A stretch of DNA of 64,000 nucleotides from Sipunculus nudus (lineage: Eukaryota; Annelida; Sipuncula; Golfingiida; Sipunculidae), in the NCBI GenBank assembly GCA_026874595.1, contig CM049307.1, forward strand, positions 5,167,579 to 5,231,578, written 5' to 3'. The notes below the pieces were generated by a model. The model did no database searches and was not told where the DNA came from. It worked only from the letters and a program-made list of their open reading frames with translations. This document shows positions 10,831 to 22,958 of this stretch, piece after piece. Position 1 is the stretch's first letter, and every line of letters begins with the position of its first letter. The translations under genes and the position numbers were made by a program.

Positions 10831-12816
10831 AATGTCCACTTGAGCCTGGTAGTTCACCATGTTCTGAAACTCTGTGTGGTGGTCGGCGATGAGGGGGCCC
10901 TTCAGTGCCAAGGATGTCATCTCCATTGCGGCTCTGAGAGCTGGAGCCACTGTCTGACCTTTTGTGACCTGGCGGACTGCTCCGTCGGATGCCTCTGCTG
11001 AAAGCATGTCTGAGTGGGGACAAGTCTAGTGGTCGGAATGTGTGATGATGCCCATCCCCGTTTGGAGTTGGGGTGGATATTATTTCAATATCAGAGGATG
11101 TAGTTGTGTCAATTTCATCAGCTGATGTATGCCCGCTGTTCATACCAGACTCAATGCGTACCATATCAGAAGATGATCGTTCTGTGCTGGTTGTGGAATG
11201 TGAATCATTATCTTTGCTACTCTCTACCATGGCTTCCTCCAGCATGTTTTTGACCAGAGAGTTGCTGCTGCAGTCTGACACGTTTGACGCCATGCTGGCG
11301 GTGATCTCCTGAGGACCACACTCCCTGTCTGCATCCTGTGCTGGATCAGCATCAGTCACAGACTCTGCAGCAACTTCTGTCACAGCAGTATCACTCAGCT
11401 GTACTGATATTTTATCACTGTCACTGCTGGTCCCTATAAGATCCTCGTTTGTTAACGTTCTGTTACTGTCTGACAAGTCTTCAGCACTGAGAGTGGACGT
11501 GCTGGCATTACGGTTAATGTCTACTACTGCCAGACTCGAGTCCCCACCTAATCCTACCTCATCTTGTGCACGAATATCCACTGGTTCACCTTTTGTATTA
11601 CTATTCTCTTGATTTACCCCATCATCTGTAACAGAAGCACTACCGGCACTGTCTACTGCAGTTTGATCATGTAACGTTTGTGCTGCATCATAATTTTTTG
11701 TTGTATCTTTCTCTTCATCCACTGGGGCATTTGTATCACCAGTTTTAGTTTTTTTCAATGTAACATCATCAGTTCTGGTCTCATCTGTTGTCATGGCAGC
11801 TGCCTCCTGAACTTCAGCTTCTGGACATTTAAATGCATCTTTTTCAAAATTTTTACCTAATTCAGCTTCAGGGTTATGAACACTAACTGCTGACTGGTTT
11901 ACTGTATTAGTGTCATGTCCTATTGTTTCTTCAATAAAAATGGCTGGCTGTAAAGAATTGTTATCACTGAATGCATCACTATCCTTACTGGCCATCATAT
12001 CACGCAACTGGTCATCCAGCACCAGGCTGTCCACAGCCCAGCCATCCCGACTCTGCATGGACACGGTCAGCACAGCGGCAGCACTGGGGTTCGTTTTAAG
12101 GGAAGGTGACAGTTCTGATGGTTCAGTGTTTGAAGCCTCCTTTGATTCAGTAAGCACCGCTTGAGGTTCTACCTCTGTTACACCTTGATAACAACTAACA
12201 ACAGTTTCTGGTTCTGCCAAACCCCTCACTTCACTCCCAGCATTAACATCTGATACATCTTGCACATTTCCTTTTAATTCATCATTTTTAGTGTGTTTTG
12301 GTTCAGATAAATGTTTCCCATCCTCAGAGTCTATTGCACTAGTTTTTATTTTTTCATCGAATTTGACAGCAGTTTTTGTGCGGGCAGATTTAACGTCCTC
12401 GCTGCCACTCAGAGTAAGTGGTGAGCTGCTCTTGACTTCACTCCCTGCTCCTGGGCTGGCAGCTTCTGGAGATGAAAGCTCAAGCTTTCCTCTCCCTCTT
12501 GCAGCTGATGGTCTGTGTGGTGTTTCAAATGCACTGCTTTCACTTCTAAACTCTTTCTTGGACTGTGGTAAAGAGGCTGGGGACGTAGCTCTTTCACCCA
12601 CTGTTTGTCTGCTGGACAATGATATAGGAAGACTGGGCGGTGTCCGCTTCGTCTTACCCAAGGATGATGTGGGAGTTTCAGAAGCTGACAGACTTGCAGA
12701 TTTCTTATCGCTTGACTGTGTGTCTGTCGAGGACAGCCAGGTGTTGAAGAAAGAGTCATCTTCTGTAGTTTTGGCTCCTGATGAGCTACCAGTGGACCCT
12801 CTGCTAGTTGAGGTTC
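10825..12816 (-). CDS. TMF1: TMF1 large exon (golgin, Ser/Thr-rich acidic region)
   Basis: This is a 1,992-nt internal exon bounded by an acceptor (GTAATTACAG, AG at 12818-12817) and a donor (CTACAG-GTAAAT). Its first two bases GA complete the codon begun by the single C left over from the exon at 46071, so the two exons join in phase. TMF1 is a Golgi golgin that tethers vesicles and binds Rab6. This exon encodes the long, poorly conserved, acidic Ser/Thr-rich segment between the N-terminal motif and the coiled coil. Two islands match the family: DDSFFNTWLSSTDTQ near the start (compare the vertebrate FF-x-x-FLSPTD motif) and TTSSDIEIIS near the end (compare TSTTSDIEVL). About 660 codons are open. 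The coiled-coil exons are not recognised in the window. Another frame also stays open at the 3' end (see findings). Confidence 0.85.
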
Positions 12817-12904
12817 CTGTAATTACAAAGATATCCATCAAACTATATGGAAAATAAACACTGAAATGTTTATACTTATGATGAATACGCTTTAAACTTA
12901 ACAT

Positions 12905-13052
12905 GAACCAAGTCAGCTGTCAGCAAGTGCCCTGCTAGGTGAAGTTGTTTAGAATACCAAATGTATATAAAACATAATGTCAAAATCCACATGGAACAAT
13001 TCTATATTTAATGGTAATGAAAAATGCATACTGCTGTTTGTGAACACACAAT
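12905..13052. other. Intron segment with weak copies of the acceptor/exon start
   Basis: On the minus strand a stretch near 12950-12920 (AACTTCACCTAGCAGGGCAC) is a weak further match to the start of the large TMF1 exon. The spacing to the real acceptor and to the better copy at 13084 suggests an old local duplication. Confidence 0.3.
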
Positions 13053-13084
13053 GCTTCCAGTGGGTGCTCTGCTGACTGAGGTTC
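13053..13084 (-). pseudogene. Decoy copy of the TMF1 exon start (pseudo-exon)
   Basis: After an AG at 13086-13085 the minus strand reads GAACCTCAGTCAGCAGAGCA, then CCCACTGGAAGC. It matches the first 32 bases of the real exon (GAACCTCAACTAGCAGAGGG, then TCCACTGGTAGC), including the acceptor position. In the same phase it would run about 25 codons to a stop, with no obvious donor. It is best read as a duplicated acceptor and exon start, 268 bp upstream of the real one. Confidence 0.6.
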
Positions 13085-14223
13085 CTGATCCCACAAACAC
13101 GAAGGATATAAAATTATGAATATCACCAAATGATTAGTTTCTGGTTCTAATAATTATGAATGAGACATTTTAGTAAATATAACTCAATGGAAAGTCAAAC
13201 TAAAAGAATCACAAACTGCTGGAACTTCAGACATTTTGGCTTGTCTCATGAGCACCATAAGAAACTGTTTCTTTCTGCTACAGGTTGTTGTGGAAAACAA
13301 GTTTCATACATCTTCACGGACAATCTAACCTCCACAAACAAGTTTTATACATCTTCACTGACAATCTAACCTCAATCATGCTATTACAAAGAGGAAAAAT
13401 CTGAAGACAAACCATTAAGAGGCCAGTACTTCACAGGAGAAGTCTTAGAGTCTTTTCTGACAACTTGAGCCCTTACAAGTAATTAACAAGGGACCCATGG
13501 GTCACATTGCTCAGCTGAATTTTGGAAAATATTAGTAACTGCAAAATATTATTTCTTTTGGTTTTTCATGTATATTATCATTAGAAAAGCTATGAGAAAA
13601 TGGCCCTGCTAAAATGAAACTCTGTAAATTATAGAATAATGGACATGAGCTAAACCATTTAGTGATGCACCAAGGGAACAAATAGGCCTACGGTAAGTGT
13701 TATATAAAAGTAACATTTCATAAACAAATAATGTGTGAAGGTAATTAAGTTTTCAAAAGTTAAATATATGGCCATTTGAGTTAAAAATTAATCCAACAAA
13801 GTTTGACCAATATTCCTAATTTTAATACTAAGTTAACAGTGTTATTCACACCTAGGCCATGCCAACGTTAAGAGATATGAATGAAATGCTACAAAGTATT
13901 TATATCTTCTTAAATCTTGTCAGTTAGCACTTACATTAGATCCTAATATTTTATCACATTTGAACATTAGGATTAAATTCCTGATTTTATTTTTCTTTAA
14001 AACAATAAAAATTGTCCAAGTCTCATCAAAAAGAATTTATTTAACATTAAAATTATAAGATTCATCTTGTTTATTAGTCCTGTGTATTGAAGGGGTGGGT
14101 GGGGGGAGGGGTCTCTGTTGTTACTGCTTGTTGCTGAAAAAAATGTTAATTTTAAGATTCATCAAGTTCATAGTACAGGTCTGTCAACAGAATGGGGGTG
14201 GGGTGGGGGGGGGGGGGAGCAGG

Positions 14224-14813
14224 GGTTACCAGAGAAAAAGGCTCCCTGTGGTATGGTATTAACTGCAGACAGCCTGATCAAGCTCAACTCAGTGGAGAGA
14301 GCTGCACTGAATGACCTACAGTCACCAAAGTGGACTGCTTGACAATGCAAGGGAATACAACAAGAGCCTCCAAAATAAATTCAATTACTAGCCTAATTTT
14401 GCAGTTTTTATTTTCAAATTTCAGATTTTAGCAGATTAAATCCTTATATGCACATGCTGTGAAAATTAAATCCACAGTACTTACAAGAAAAAAACGTGCC
14501 GTGGCCAAAGTTGGGCAAAATTTAAGGTACCAATTTTTATTTTTGCTAATATTTTAAAAAATTTAAAAGGGTTGCCAGAGAAAAAGGCTCCCTGTGGTAT
14601 GGTATTAACTGCAGACAGCCTGATCAAGCTCAACCCAGTGGAGAGAGCTGCACTGAATGACCTACAGTCACCAAAGTGGACTGCTTGACAATGCAAGGGA
14701 ATACAACAAGAGCCTCCAAAATAAATTCAATTACTAGCCTAATTTTGCAGTTTTTATTTTCAAATTTCAGATTTTAGCAGATTAAATCCTTATATGCACA
14801 TGCTGTGAAAACT
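14224..14813 (+). repeat. Direct duplication of a 350-bp cassette in F1
   Basis: The segment from CCAGAGAAAAAGGCTCCC to AATTTAAAAGGG (14228-14570) starts again at 14571 almost unchanged. The second copy stops at GCTGTGAAAA, where the family-1 element begins at 14812, and resumes at 17725. The first copy is therefore an intact empty site for that insertion. Confidence 0.85.
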
Positions 14814-14989
14814 ATACATTTCTTGGCACCGCAGGTGCCAGAGTATCCCCAGACATAGTAGGCCCCCCCCTTTTAAAAATTGACCCCCATTTTTAGCAGC
14901 ATATACTGACACTTGGCATATTTATTGTTTCTTCCATCTAACAATCCACAATCTTGTTGAAGATGTTGGTCCTGTGACCTTGATTTTTT

Positions 14990-17060
14990 TAAAGATGTGT
15001 CCTGTGACCTTGACCTTTGACCTCATGACCCCAAAATCAATTCGGGTCTTGCTTTTCCAATGGGACATATGCAAGTCAAGTTTGAAATTTGTACATCCAT
15101 AAAGCAGGAATTATCATCCAGAAACTAATTTTCGGACAGATGGCTCCTGTGACTTTCACCTTTGACCTTGTGACCTCAAAATTGATAGTGTTCTTCCTCT
15201 CTTGGCAGGAGAACTATATGTGCAAGATGAAAGATCTGAGATGAAATGTTTGGCTGAAAATGCATCCACAATCTTTTTAAAGAGGTTTCCTGTGACCTTG
15301 ACCTTTGACCTCATGACCCCAAAATCAATTCGGTCTTGCTTTTCCAATGGGTCAAATACAAGTCAAGTTTGAAATCCTTTTTCAATAAAAGAAGGAATTA
15401 TCATCCAGAAACTAATTTTTGGACAGATGGCTCCTGTGACCTTCACCTTTGACCTTGTGACCTCAAAATTGATAGGGTTCTTCCTCTCTTGGCAGGTGAA
15501 CTATATGTGCAAGATGAAAGATCTGAGATGAAATGTTTGGCTGAATATGCAACCACAATCTTTTTAAAGAGGTGTCCTGTGACCTTGACCTTTGACCTCA
15601 TGACCCCAAAATCAATTCGGGTCTTGCTTTTCCAATGGGTCAAATACAAGTCAAGTTTGAAATCCATACATCAATAAAAGAAGGAATTATCATCCAGAAA
15701 CTAATTTTTGGACAGATGGCTCCTGTGACCCTTCACCTTTGACCTTGTGACCTCAAAATTGATAGGGTTCTTCCTCTCTTGGCAGGTGAACTATATGTGC
15801 AAGATGAAAGATCTGAGATGAAATATTTGGCTGAAAATGCATCCACATCTTTTTAAAGATGTGTCCTGTGACCTTGACCTTTGACATCATGACCCCAAAA
15901 TCACTTTGGTTCTTGCTTTTCCAATGGGACATAAACAAGTCAAGTTTGAAATCCATACATCAATAAAAGCAGGAATTATCATCCAGAAACTAATTTTTGG
16001 ACAGATGGCTCCTGTGACCTTCACCTTTGACCTTGTGACCTCAAAATTGATAGGGGTCTTCCACTCTTGGCAGGTAAACTATATGTGCAAGATGAAAGAT
16101 CTGAGATGAATTGTTTGGCTGAAAATGCATCCACAATCTTTTTAAAGAGGTTTCCTGTGACCTTGACCTTTGACCTCATGACCCCAAAATCAATTCCGGT
16201 CTTGCTTTTCAAATGGGTCAAATACAAGTCAAGTTCGAAATCCATACATCAATAAAAGAAGGAATTATCATCCAGAAACTAATTTTTGAACAGATGGCTC
16301 CTGTGACCTTCACCTTTGACCTTGTGACCTCAAAAATGATAGGGTTTTTCCTCTCTTGGCAGGTGAACTATATGTGCAAGATGAAAGATCTCAGATGAAA
16401 TGTTTTGCTGAAAATGCATCCACAATCTTTTTAAAGATGTGTCCTGTGACCTTGACCTTTGACCTCATGACCCCAAAATCAATTTTGGTCTTGCTTTTCC
16501 AATGGGACATATACAAGTCAAGTTTGAAATCCATACATCAATAAAAGCAGGAATTATCATCCAGAAACTAATTTTTGGACAGATGGCTCCTGTGACCTTC
16601 ACCTTTGACCTTGTGACCTCAAAACTGATAGGGGTCTTCCTCTATTGGCAGATGACTTATATGTGCAAGATTAAAGGTCTAAGATAAAATGTTTGGCTGA
16701 AAATGCATCCACAATCTTTTTAAAGATGTGACCTTGACCTTTGACCCCATGACCCCAAAATCAATTAGAGTCTTGCTTTTTCAATGGGACATATATAAGT
16801 CAAGTTTGAAATCAATACATCAATAAAAGCAGGAATTATCATCCAGAAACTAATTTTTGGACAGATAGCTCCTGTGGCCCCGACCTTTGACCTTGTGACC
16901 CCAAATTTATATGGATCATCCACTATTGGCAAGTGAGCTATATATTCAAGATGGAAGACCTAGGATGAAAGTTTGGCTTAAAATGCATCCACAGTATCTT
17001 TTAAAATGCTAGTCCATTGACCCTGACCTTTGACCTCATGACCCTAGAACCTATAGGGTT
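14990..17060 (+). repeat. 289-bp tandem array rich in AGGTCA half-sites
   Basis: About seven units. The landmark GACCTTTGACCTCATGACCCC-type string recurs near 15009, 15300, 15590, 15881, 16164, 16456, 16737 and 17024. Each unit has two clusters of TGACCT. Read on the minus strand, the first contains AGGTCAAAGGTCA (perfect DR1) and TCAAGGTCA. The second contains AGGTCACAAGGTCA (DR2). Short frames of 60-75 residues in both strands recur once per unit and are not genes. Confidence 0.9.
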
Positions 17061-17640
17061 CTTACTTTAGTGGTGGGCCATACATAAGTCATGTTTGAAA
17101 ACCAGACATGGCTATCAACACTGGAGATATCATAAGAGGAGTGTGATTTTCACCATATATGGCAATACTCAAGGTCAAGGCCACTATCATAGGAAAGGTC
17201 ATGACCTCAATTTAAATAACCATCATCCCATAACCCATACCTATGTATATGCATAATATAAAAGAAATCTGTCCATTAGTTTTTGACTTATAATGCTCAC
17301 AGTACTGTAAGGTGGCAATTTTGGGGGTATTAAACGGCATGAAAACAAGTAAAGAATAATAGGTGGCGCCACCAGTTTCTGGAACATGACAACCCTATCC
17401 ATGATCTTCCATCAACTTGATTTTGGGATAAATCCATGCAAGATTTCTTGAGATATTAAAGAATTTGTGTGATTTTCCCCAAAATTGGACCTATTCAAGG
17501 TCAAGGACACTCTCCTAGTAAAGGTCATGACCTCATTTTAAATAGGCGTCGTCCTCTTACCCATATCTATACATATACCAAGTTTGGTAAAGTTCCGTGA
17601 AATATTTTTTGGGTTATCGCGCCAACAAGATTTATATGCA

Positions 17641-17671
<31 letters not shown>

Positions 17672-17678
17672 AGGCGGG
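17641..17678. repeat. CGG/GCG trinucleotide repeat
   Basis: About ten GCG triplets, then GGAGGCGGG, located just before the 3' hairpin of element A. A similar CGG run occupies the same position in element C (27896-27918), so it belongs to the family. Confidence 0.95.
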
Positions 17679-19238
17679 ACCGGTATGAAAACATAGTATC
17701 CCCCGACTTTGTCTGGGGATACAATTAAATCCACAGTACTTACAGGAAAAAATGTGCCGTGCCCAAAGTAGGGCAAAATTTAAGGTACCAATTTTTATTT
17801 TTGCTAATATTTTAAAAAATTTAAAAGATTTTGATCTAATTTTGGGTATACAATTTAATTTTGATTAATTAAAGTTATATTACTGGAAAAAAGTCCTTAG
17901 CTTTAACATGTTTTGTGTTAGGCGATTAAATATCTTTTCTGATTTTTTACAAAATGCATTATGTTTGAGCCCATAACTTTTTTAAATTATATAATACAGA
18001 CCTTATTTCTGGCATGTATATAGGAACTATATAGAGGAATATTTATGGTAATGAAGGAAAAACAGATGAGTGGTTTTGATATTAGGCAGTCCTGAAGTGT
18101 GAAAATATGTTTTTAACAAGTGGCCCATGGGCCATGACGCTCAGCTGAATTCAAGGAACCTTGAACAATGGGTAAAATGAACTCCAAGAGTGCTAAAAAT
18201 CATGCATTTTGCCAACAGACATTAGATATAGGTTACAGTGATTTTATTCTACATCCAACTGCTACCATTTGTGTCCATATGACTAAAACAGTGCTAAAAT
18301 CATGTTCTTTCACACAGCTTGCAGAATATAGGTCACAGTGACATTATTTCAAATTTCCAAGAAATTTTTACAGGGACCTCCCTGGATCTTAATCAAATTA
18401 GAAGTTTCTAGGTCTAACTGTAACCAATCATGCAAATCTGTCCTATAGGGTGCTCAAATCATGTTGTTTCACATATCTTTCAGAATATAGGTCACTATGA
18501 TCTAATTTCTAATTTCCCTGGATGTACAGTTAGAAGTTTCTAGGTCCAACGGTTATGGTTTGTGCCCTATTAACAACCAGACCACTTCATTTGAAGGTCT
18601 CAACTAGATGACACCACAAATAATTAAGAAACTAATTTTGTCAGTCTCAAAAATTTCTCAGTCCAACCATTATAATTTGTCTGGTTAACAGATGACTACA
18701 TCTTTGAAGGTCTCAAAATAGAGAAGAAAATTGGAAGTAAAAGTTGGAAAAAATACAGGTAGTGCCACCATTTCTGCGGAAACTGAAGAAAGAGTCCACG
18801 ATCAATTTGCATGCAAAGAATCATGCTGATCAATGCATTAGTTATTCACCTACTGGAGCTTTTGTATCAAATTTTTAATATTCTGAGGGGTACTTCTGAG
18901 CCCCATAGCTTGGAGAATATGGGTAACAGAGACATAATTTAAAGTTTCCACAGAGATATATTCATGAACCTCCTTTGATGTCAAGTTAGAAGATTCCAGG
19001 TCCAGCGATAAGGAATTGTGCCATGTTAACCGTTGACAGTTTCATTGCAGGTCTAAAACAAGTGACCCATGGGTCATGACACTCAGCTGACTGGGAAGAG
19101 ATTCACAAAAGGAAATTTTATCATCAGAATGGTAGATACCCATTCAACTGAAGCATCAAACAGATTAACCAACAGGCCAAGATTTAGTCTGTATTTATAT
19201 ATCTGAAAAATAGAGAAAAAATGTGTAAACTTTAAAAA

Positions 19239-20573
19239 CTAGAATACGGGTAGCCGACAAGTGACTACGTGTATCTGCCAAAATCAGAGTGAAGTGAGGC
19301 ATGGATTGAGTGGCAAGGGGAAACAGAGTGAGGTATGTTGCATATTAGCATGGATGTCTGCAGCCTAAATGTGTATGAAGGTTGTGCAACCTACTACAAA
19401 TCCAGAAAGCTGTCCAAGTTGTATACATATGCATTTTTTTAGGCAGAAAAGTCAAACCACTACATGGATATGAGTGATTTTAGCCCACGGCAGACAAACA
19501 GACAGACGCTGTGCAAAAATGGTTGCAGTTTTGTGTATGATAAAACCCTATGTGAGATCTAAACACAAGCACAATTTTGGCCCAATCGGTCAAATGGTTC
19601 CTGAGATATTAGCTTGGATGTGTGCAGCGTTAACTAGAATGTAGGTGGCGCCACCTGTCATAAAATCAAGAAAGCTATCCAGGATGTATAAACCTGCAAA
19701 ATTTTAGGCAGTTATGTCAAACCACTACAGAGAAATGAGTGATTTTAGGCCACGGCAAACCAACAGACAGACGCTGTGCAAAATGTGCAAAAATGGTTGC
19801 AGGTGGCCCCTCCAGTTTTGTGTATGATAAAGACCTATGTGAGATCTATACACATGCAAAATTTTGGCCCAATCGTTCAAACGGTTCCCGAGATATGAGC
19901 TTGGATGTCTGCAGCATAAACTAAAATAAAGGTGGCGCCACCTGTCATAAAATCAAGAAAGCTATCCAGGATGTATAAAACTGCAAAATTTTAGGCAGAT
20001 ATGTCAAACCACTGCCAAGATGTGAGTGACTTTATTGCACGGCAGACAAACAGACAGACGCTGTGCAAAAATGGTTGCAGGTGGTGCCACCAGTTTTGTG
20101 TATGATAAAGAGCTATGTTAGATCTATACAGATGCAAAATTTTGGCCCAATCGGTCAAATGGTTCCTGAGATATGAGCTTGGATGTCATAAGCGTGAACG
20201 TGAATGTAGGTGGTGCCACCTGTCATAAAATCAAGAAAGCTATCCAGGATGTATAAAACTGCAAAATTTTAGGCAGATATGTCAAACCACTGCAGAGATA
20301 TGAGTGATTTTAACCAAAGGCAGATGAACAGATGGACACTGTGCAAACATGGTTACAGGTGGCGCCACAATTTTTTGTGTATGTTATAGAGCTATCCAAG
20401 GGCTACATTAGTATAAATTTTATTTCCTGATCAGTCAAACGGTTCCCGAGATATGAGCTTGGAAAGCTGATAAAATCAAGTCCCAGAGGAGCTCTCTGGA
20501 AATGAACGCGGCAACGGCGGAGGAACCCGGTTAAAAACATAGTATCCACAAAACTTCGTTTTGGCGGGTACAA
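19239..20573 (+). mobile_element. Family-3 Helitron-like element G (1.3 kb), nested in F3
   Basis: It starts CTAGAATACGGGTAGCC and ends in a 3' hairpin at 20542-20571 (outer GTATCC/GGGTAC, inner CAAAAC, loop TTC, GTTTTG), followed by AA. The interior is an array of about 280-290 bp units marked by CACCTGTCATAAAATCAAG at 19650, 19940 and 20218. The flanks AACTTTAAAAA and AAATACAGGTGG fit the uninterrupted 338-bp unit (AATTGGAAAA-AAATACAGG). The sequence is unrelated to families 1 and 2, but the layout is the same. Confidence 0.6.
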
Positions 20574-22870
20574 AAATACAGGTGGCTCCACCAGTCTGCA
20601 GAAACTAATAAAAACACTTACAAACATCAATATCCATGCAAAGAATCATGGTGATCTCCTCATTAGTTGTTCAGATACTTCAGCTTTTGTATCAAATTAT
20701 CCATTATTCTGAGGGATACTTCGGAGTCCTATAGCTTGAAGGATATGGGTAACAGAGACCTAATTTTAAGTTTCCACAGGCACTTTTCATGGGCCTTCTT
20801 GCATGACAAGAATGAAGATTCTAGGTCCAGTTGTTGCGATTTGTACCCTGTTGACAGTTAACCACATCTTTAAAGGTATCAAAAAAAGAGAAAAAAAAAT
20901 CGTAAAAATTTGAAAAAAAATAGAGGTGGCGCACCCAGTCTGCAGAAACTGATGGAACAGGTCATGATCAATATGTATGCCAAAATCATGACCATCAGTG
21001 TTGTAGTTATTGGGATACTGCAGTTTTTGTATCAAATTTTCCATTATTCTGGGGGGTAATTTGGAGCCATACAGCTTAAAGAATATGGGTAACAGAGACC
21101 TCATTTCAGGTTTCCATGGAGACTTTTCATGGGTCTCCCTGTGTGTCAAGAATGAAGATTCTAGGTCCAGTTTTAATGATTTGTGCCCTGTTAACAGATG
21201 TTCATAACTTTAAAGGTCTCAAAAATAGAGAAAAAATTCGTAAAAAAACCGGAACAAATACAGGTGGTGCCACCAGTCTGCAGAAACTGATGAAACACTC
21301 CATGATCAATATCCATGAAAACAATTATGGTGATCTCTGCATTAGTTGTTCAGATACTTCAGCTTTTGTATCAAATTTTCCATTATTCTGAGCTGTACTT
21401 TGGAGTGCCATAGCTCAAAGGATATGGGTAACAGAGACCTAATTTCAGGTGTCCATGGAGACTTATCATGGGTCTCCCTGTGTGTCAACAATGAAGATTC
21501 TAGGTCCAGTCCTTACGATTTGTACCCTGTTGACAGATAACTACATCCTGAAAGGTCTCGAAAATAGAGAAAAAAAAATTGTGAAAATTTGAAAAAATAC
21601 AGGTGGCACCACCAGTCTGCAGGTACTGATGAAACACCTCTTGATCAATATGTATGCCAAAAATCATGACCATCAGTGTTGTAGTTATAGAGATGTTGCA
21701 GTTTGTTTTTATCAAATTTTCCATTATTCTGGGGGGGTTATTGGGAGCCCCCCATAGCTCAAAGGATATGGGTAACAGAGACCTTATTTCAGGTTTCCAT
21801 GCAGACTTTTTATGGACCTCTCAGTGTGTCAAGAATGAAGATTCTAGGTCCAGTCTTTATGATTTGTGCCCTGTTAACAGCTGTTCACATTTTTAAATTC
21901 GTAAAAAATCGAAAAATTCAGGTGGCGCCACCAGTCTGCAGGAAGTGATGACACATCTCATGATCAATACGTATGCCAAAAATCATGACCATCAGTCAAG
22001 TAGTTAATGAGATATTGAAGTTTTTGTATGAAATTTTTTACTTTTCTGGGGGATATTTTTGGGCCCCATAGCTCGAAGGATATGGGTAACAGAGATCTAA
22101 TTTATGGTTTCCACGGAGACTTTTAATAGGTTTCTCAGTGTGTCGAGAATGAAGATTCTAGGTCCAGCGGTTACGATTTGTGCCACGTTAACAAATGACA
22201 GCATCTGTAAACGTCTCAAAAATAGAGGAAAAAATTGTAAAAAAATCGAAAAATACAGGTGGCGCCACCAGTCTGCAGGAACTTATGGAACATCTCATGA
22301 TCAATATGTATGCCAAAAATCATGACCATCAGTGTTGTAGTTATTGAGATATTGAAGTTTTTGTATGAAATTTTTTACTATTCTGGGGGGTACTTTGGGG
22401 CCCCATAGCTCGAAGGATATGGGTAACAGAGACCTAATTTCTGGTTTCCAAGGAGATTTTTCATGGACCTCTCAGTGTATCAAGAATTAAGATTCTAGGT
22501 CTAGGCTTTACAATTTGTGCCTTGTTAACAGATGTTCACATTTTTAAAGGTCTCAAAAATAGAGAAAAAATTTGTAAAAAATCGAAAAATACAGGTGGCG
22601 CAACCAGTCTGCAGGACGTGATGGAACATCTCATGATCAATATGTATGCCAAAAATCATGACCATCAGTCAAGTAGTTAATGAGATATTGAAGTTTTTGT
22701 ATGAAATTTTTGACTTTTCTGGGGGGTACTTTGGGGCTCCATAGCTCGAAGGATATGGGTAACAGAGACCTAATTTCTGGTTTCCAAGGAGATTTTTCAT
22801 GGACCTCTCAGAATCCCAAGTTACAAGGTTCTAGGTTCAGCAGTTACGATTTGTGCCTGGTTAACGGACG
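20574..22870 (+). repeat. 338-bp tandem array of F3
   Basis: The landmark CAGTCTGCAG recurs near 20596, 20938, 21276, 21613, 21942, 22271 and 22609, a period of 329-342 bp. Every unit has the palindromic core GGTGGCGCCACC or a one-to-two-base variant just before the landmark, and CATAGCTCGAAGGATATGGG about 130-150 bp after it. Confidence 0.9.
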
Positions 22871-22958
22871 GACAGACGGACGACGGACAAAGAGTGATCG
22901 CTATAGCTCAGATGACTTTCAGTCAGCTGAGCTAAAAAAACAAAAAACAAAAACAAAA

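Larger units (their letters stand above)
14812..17724 (+). mobile_element. Family-1 Helitron-like element A (2.9 kb)
   Basis: It starts CTATACATTTCTTGGCACCG, which includes a small palindrome GGCACC-GCA-GGTGCC, followed by GTATCCCCAGACA. It ends in a hairpin at about 17698-17722 (GTATCCCC, then GAC, loop TTT, GTC, GGGGATAC) followed by AA. The 5' arm GTATCCCCAGACA and 3' arm TGTCTGGGGATAC form an inverted pair. The interior holds a 289-bp array, a single copy of the 325-bp unit type seen at 25440-27640, and a CGG repeat. Flanks GTGAAAA and TTAAATCC join to exactly the uninterrupted sequence at 14463-14478, so there is no target-site duplication. Confidence 0.75.
19059..22935 (+). mobile_element. 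Family-2 element F3, nested in F2
   Basis: The 5' end is CAAGTGACCCATGGGTCA at 19059, followed by CACTCAGCTGA. The 3' hairpin is at 22904-22934 plus A. It sits in the A-rich spacer of a 338-bp unit of F2. It contains family-3 element G (19239-20573) and then about seven 338-bp units (20574-22870), followed by a GGAC-type microsatellite just before the hairpin. Confidence 0.65.

Noticed and set aside
12291-12857. A 188-residue plus-strand frame
   Set aside because: Antisense shadow of the TMF1 large exon, whose own frame is longer, matches the family and has splice sites.
15156-16687. Repeated 60-74 residue frames on both strands
   Set aside because: One per 289-bp unit of the element A array; their recurrence is explained by the repeat.
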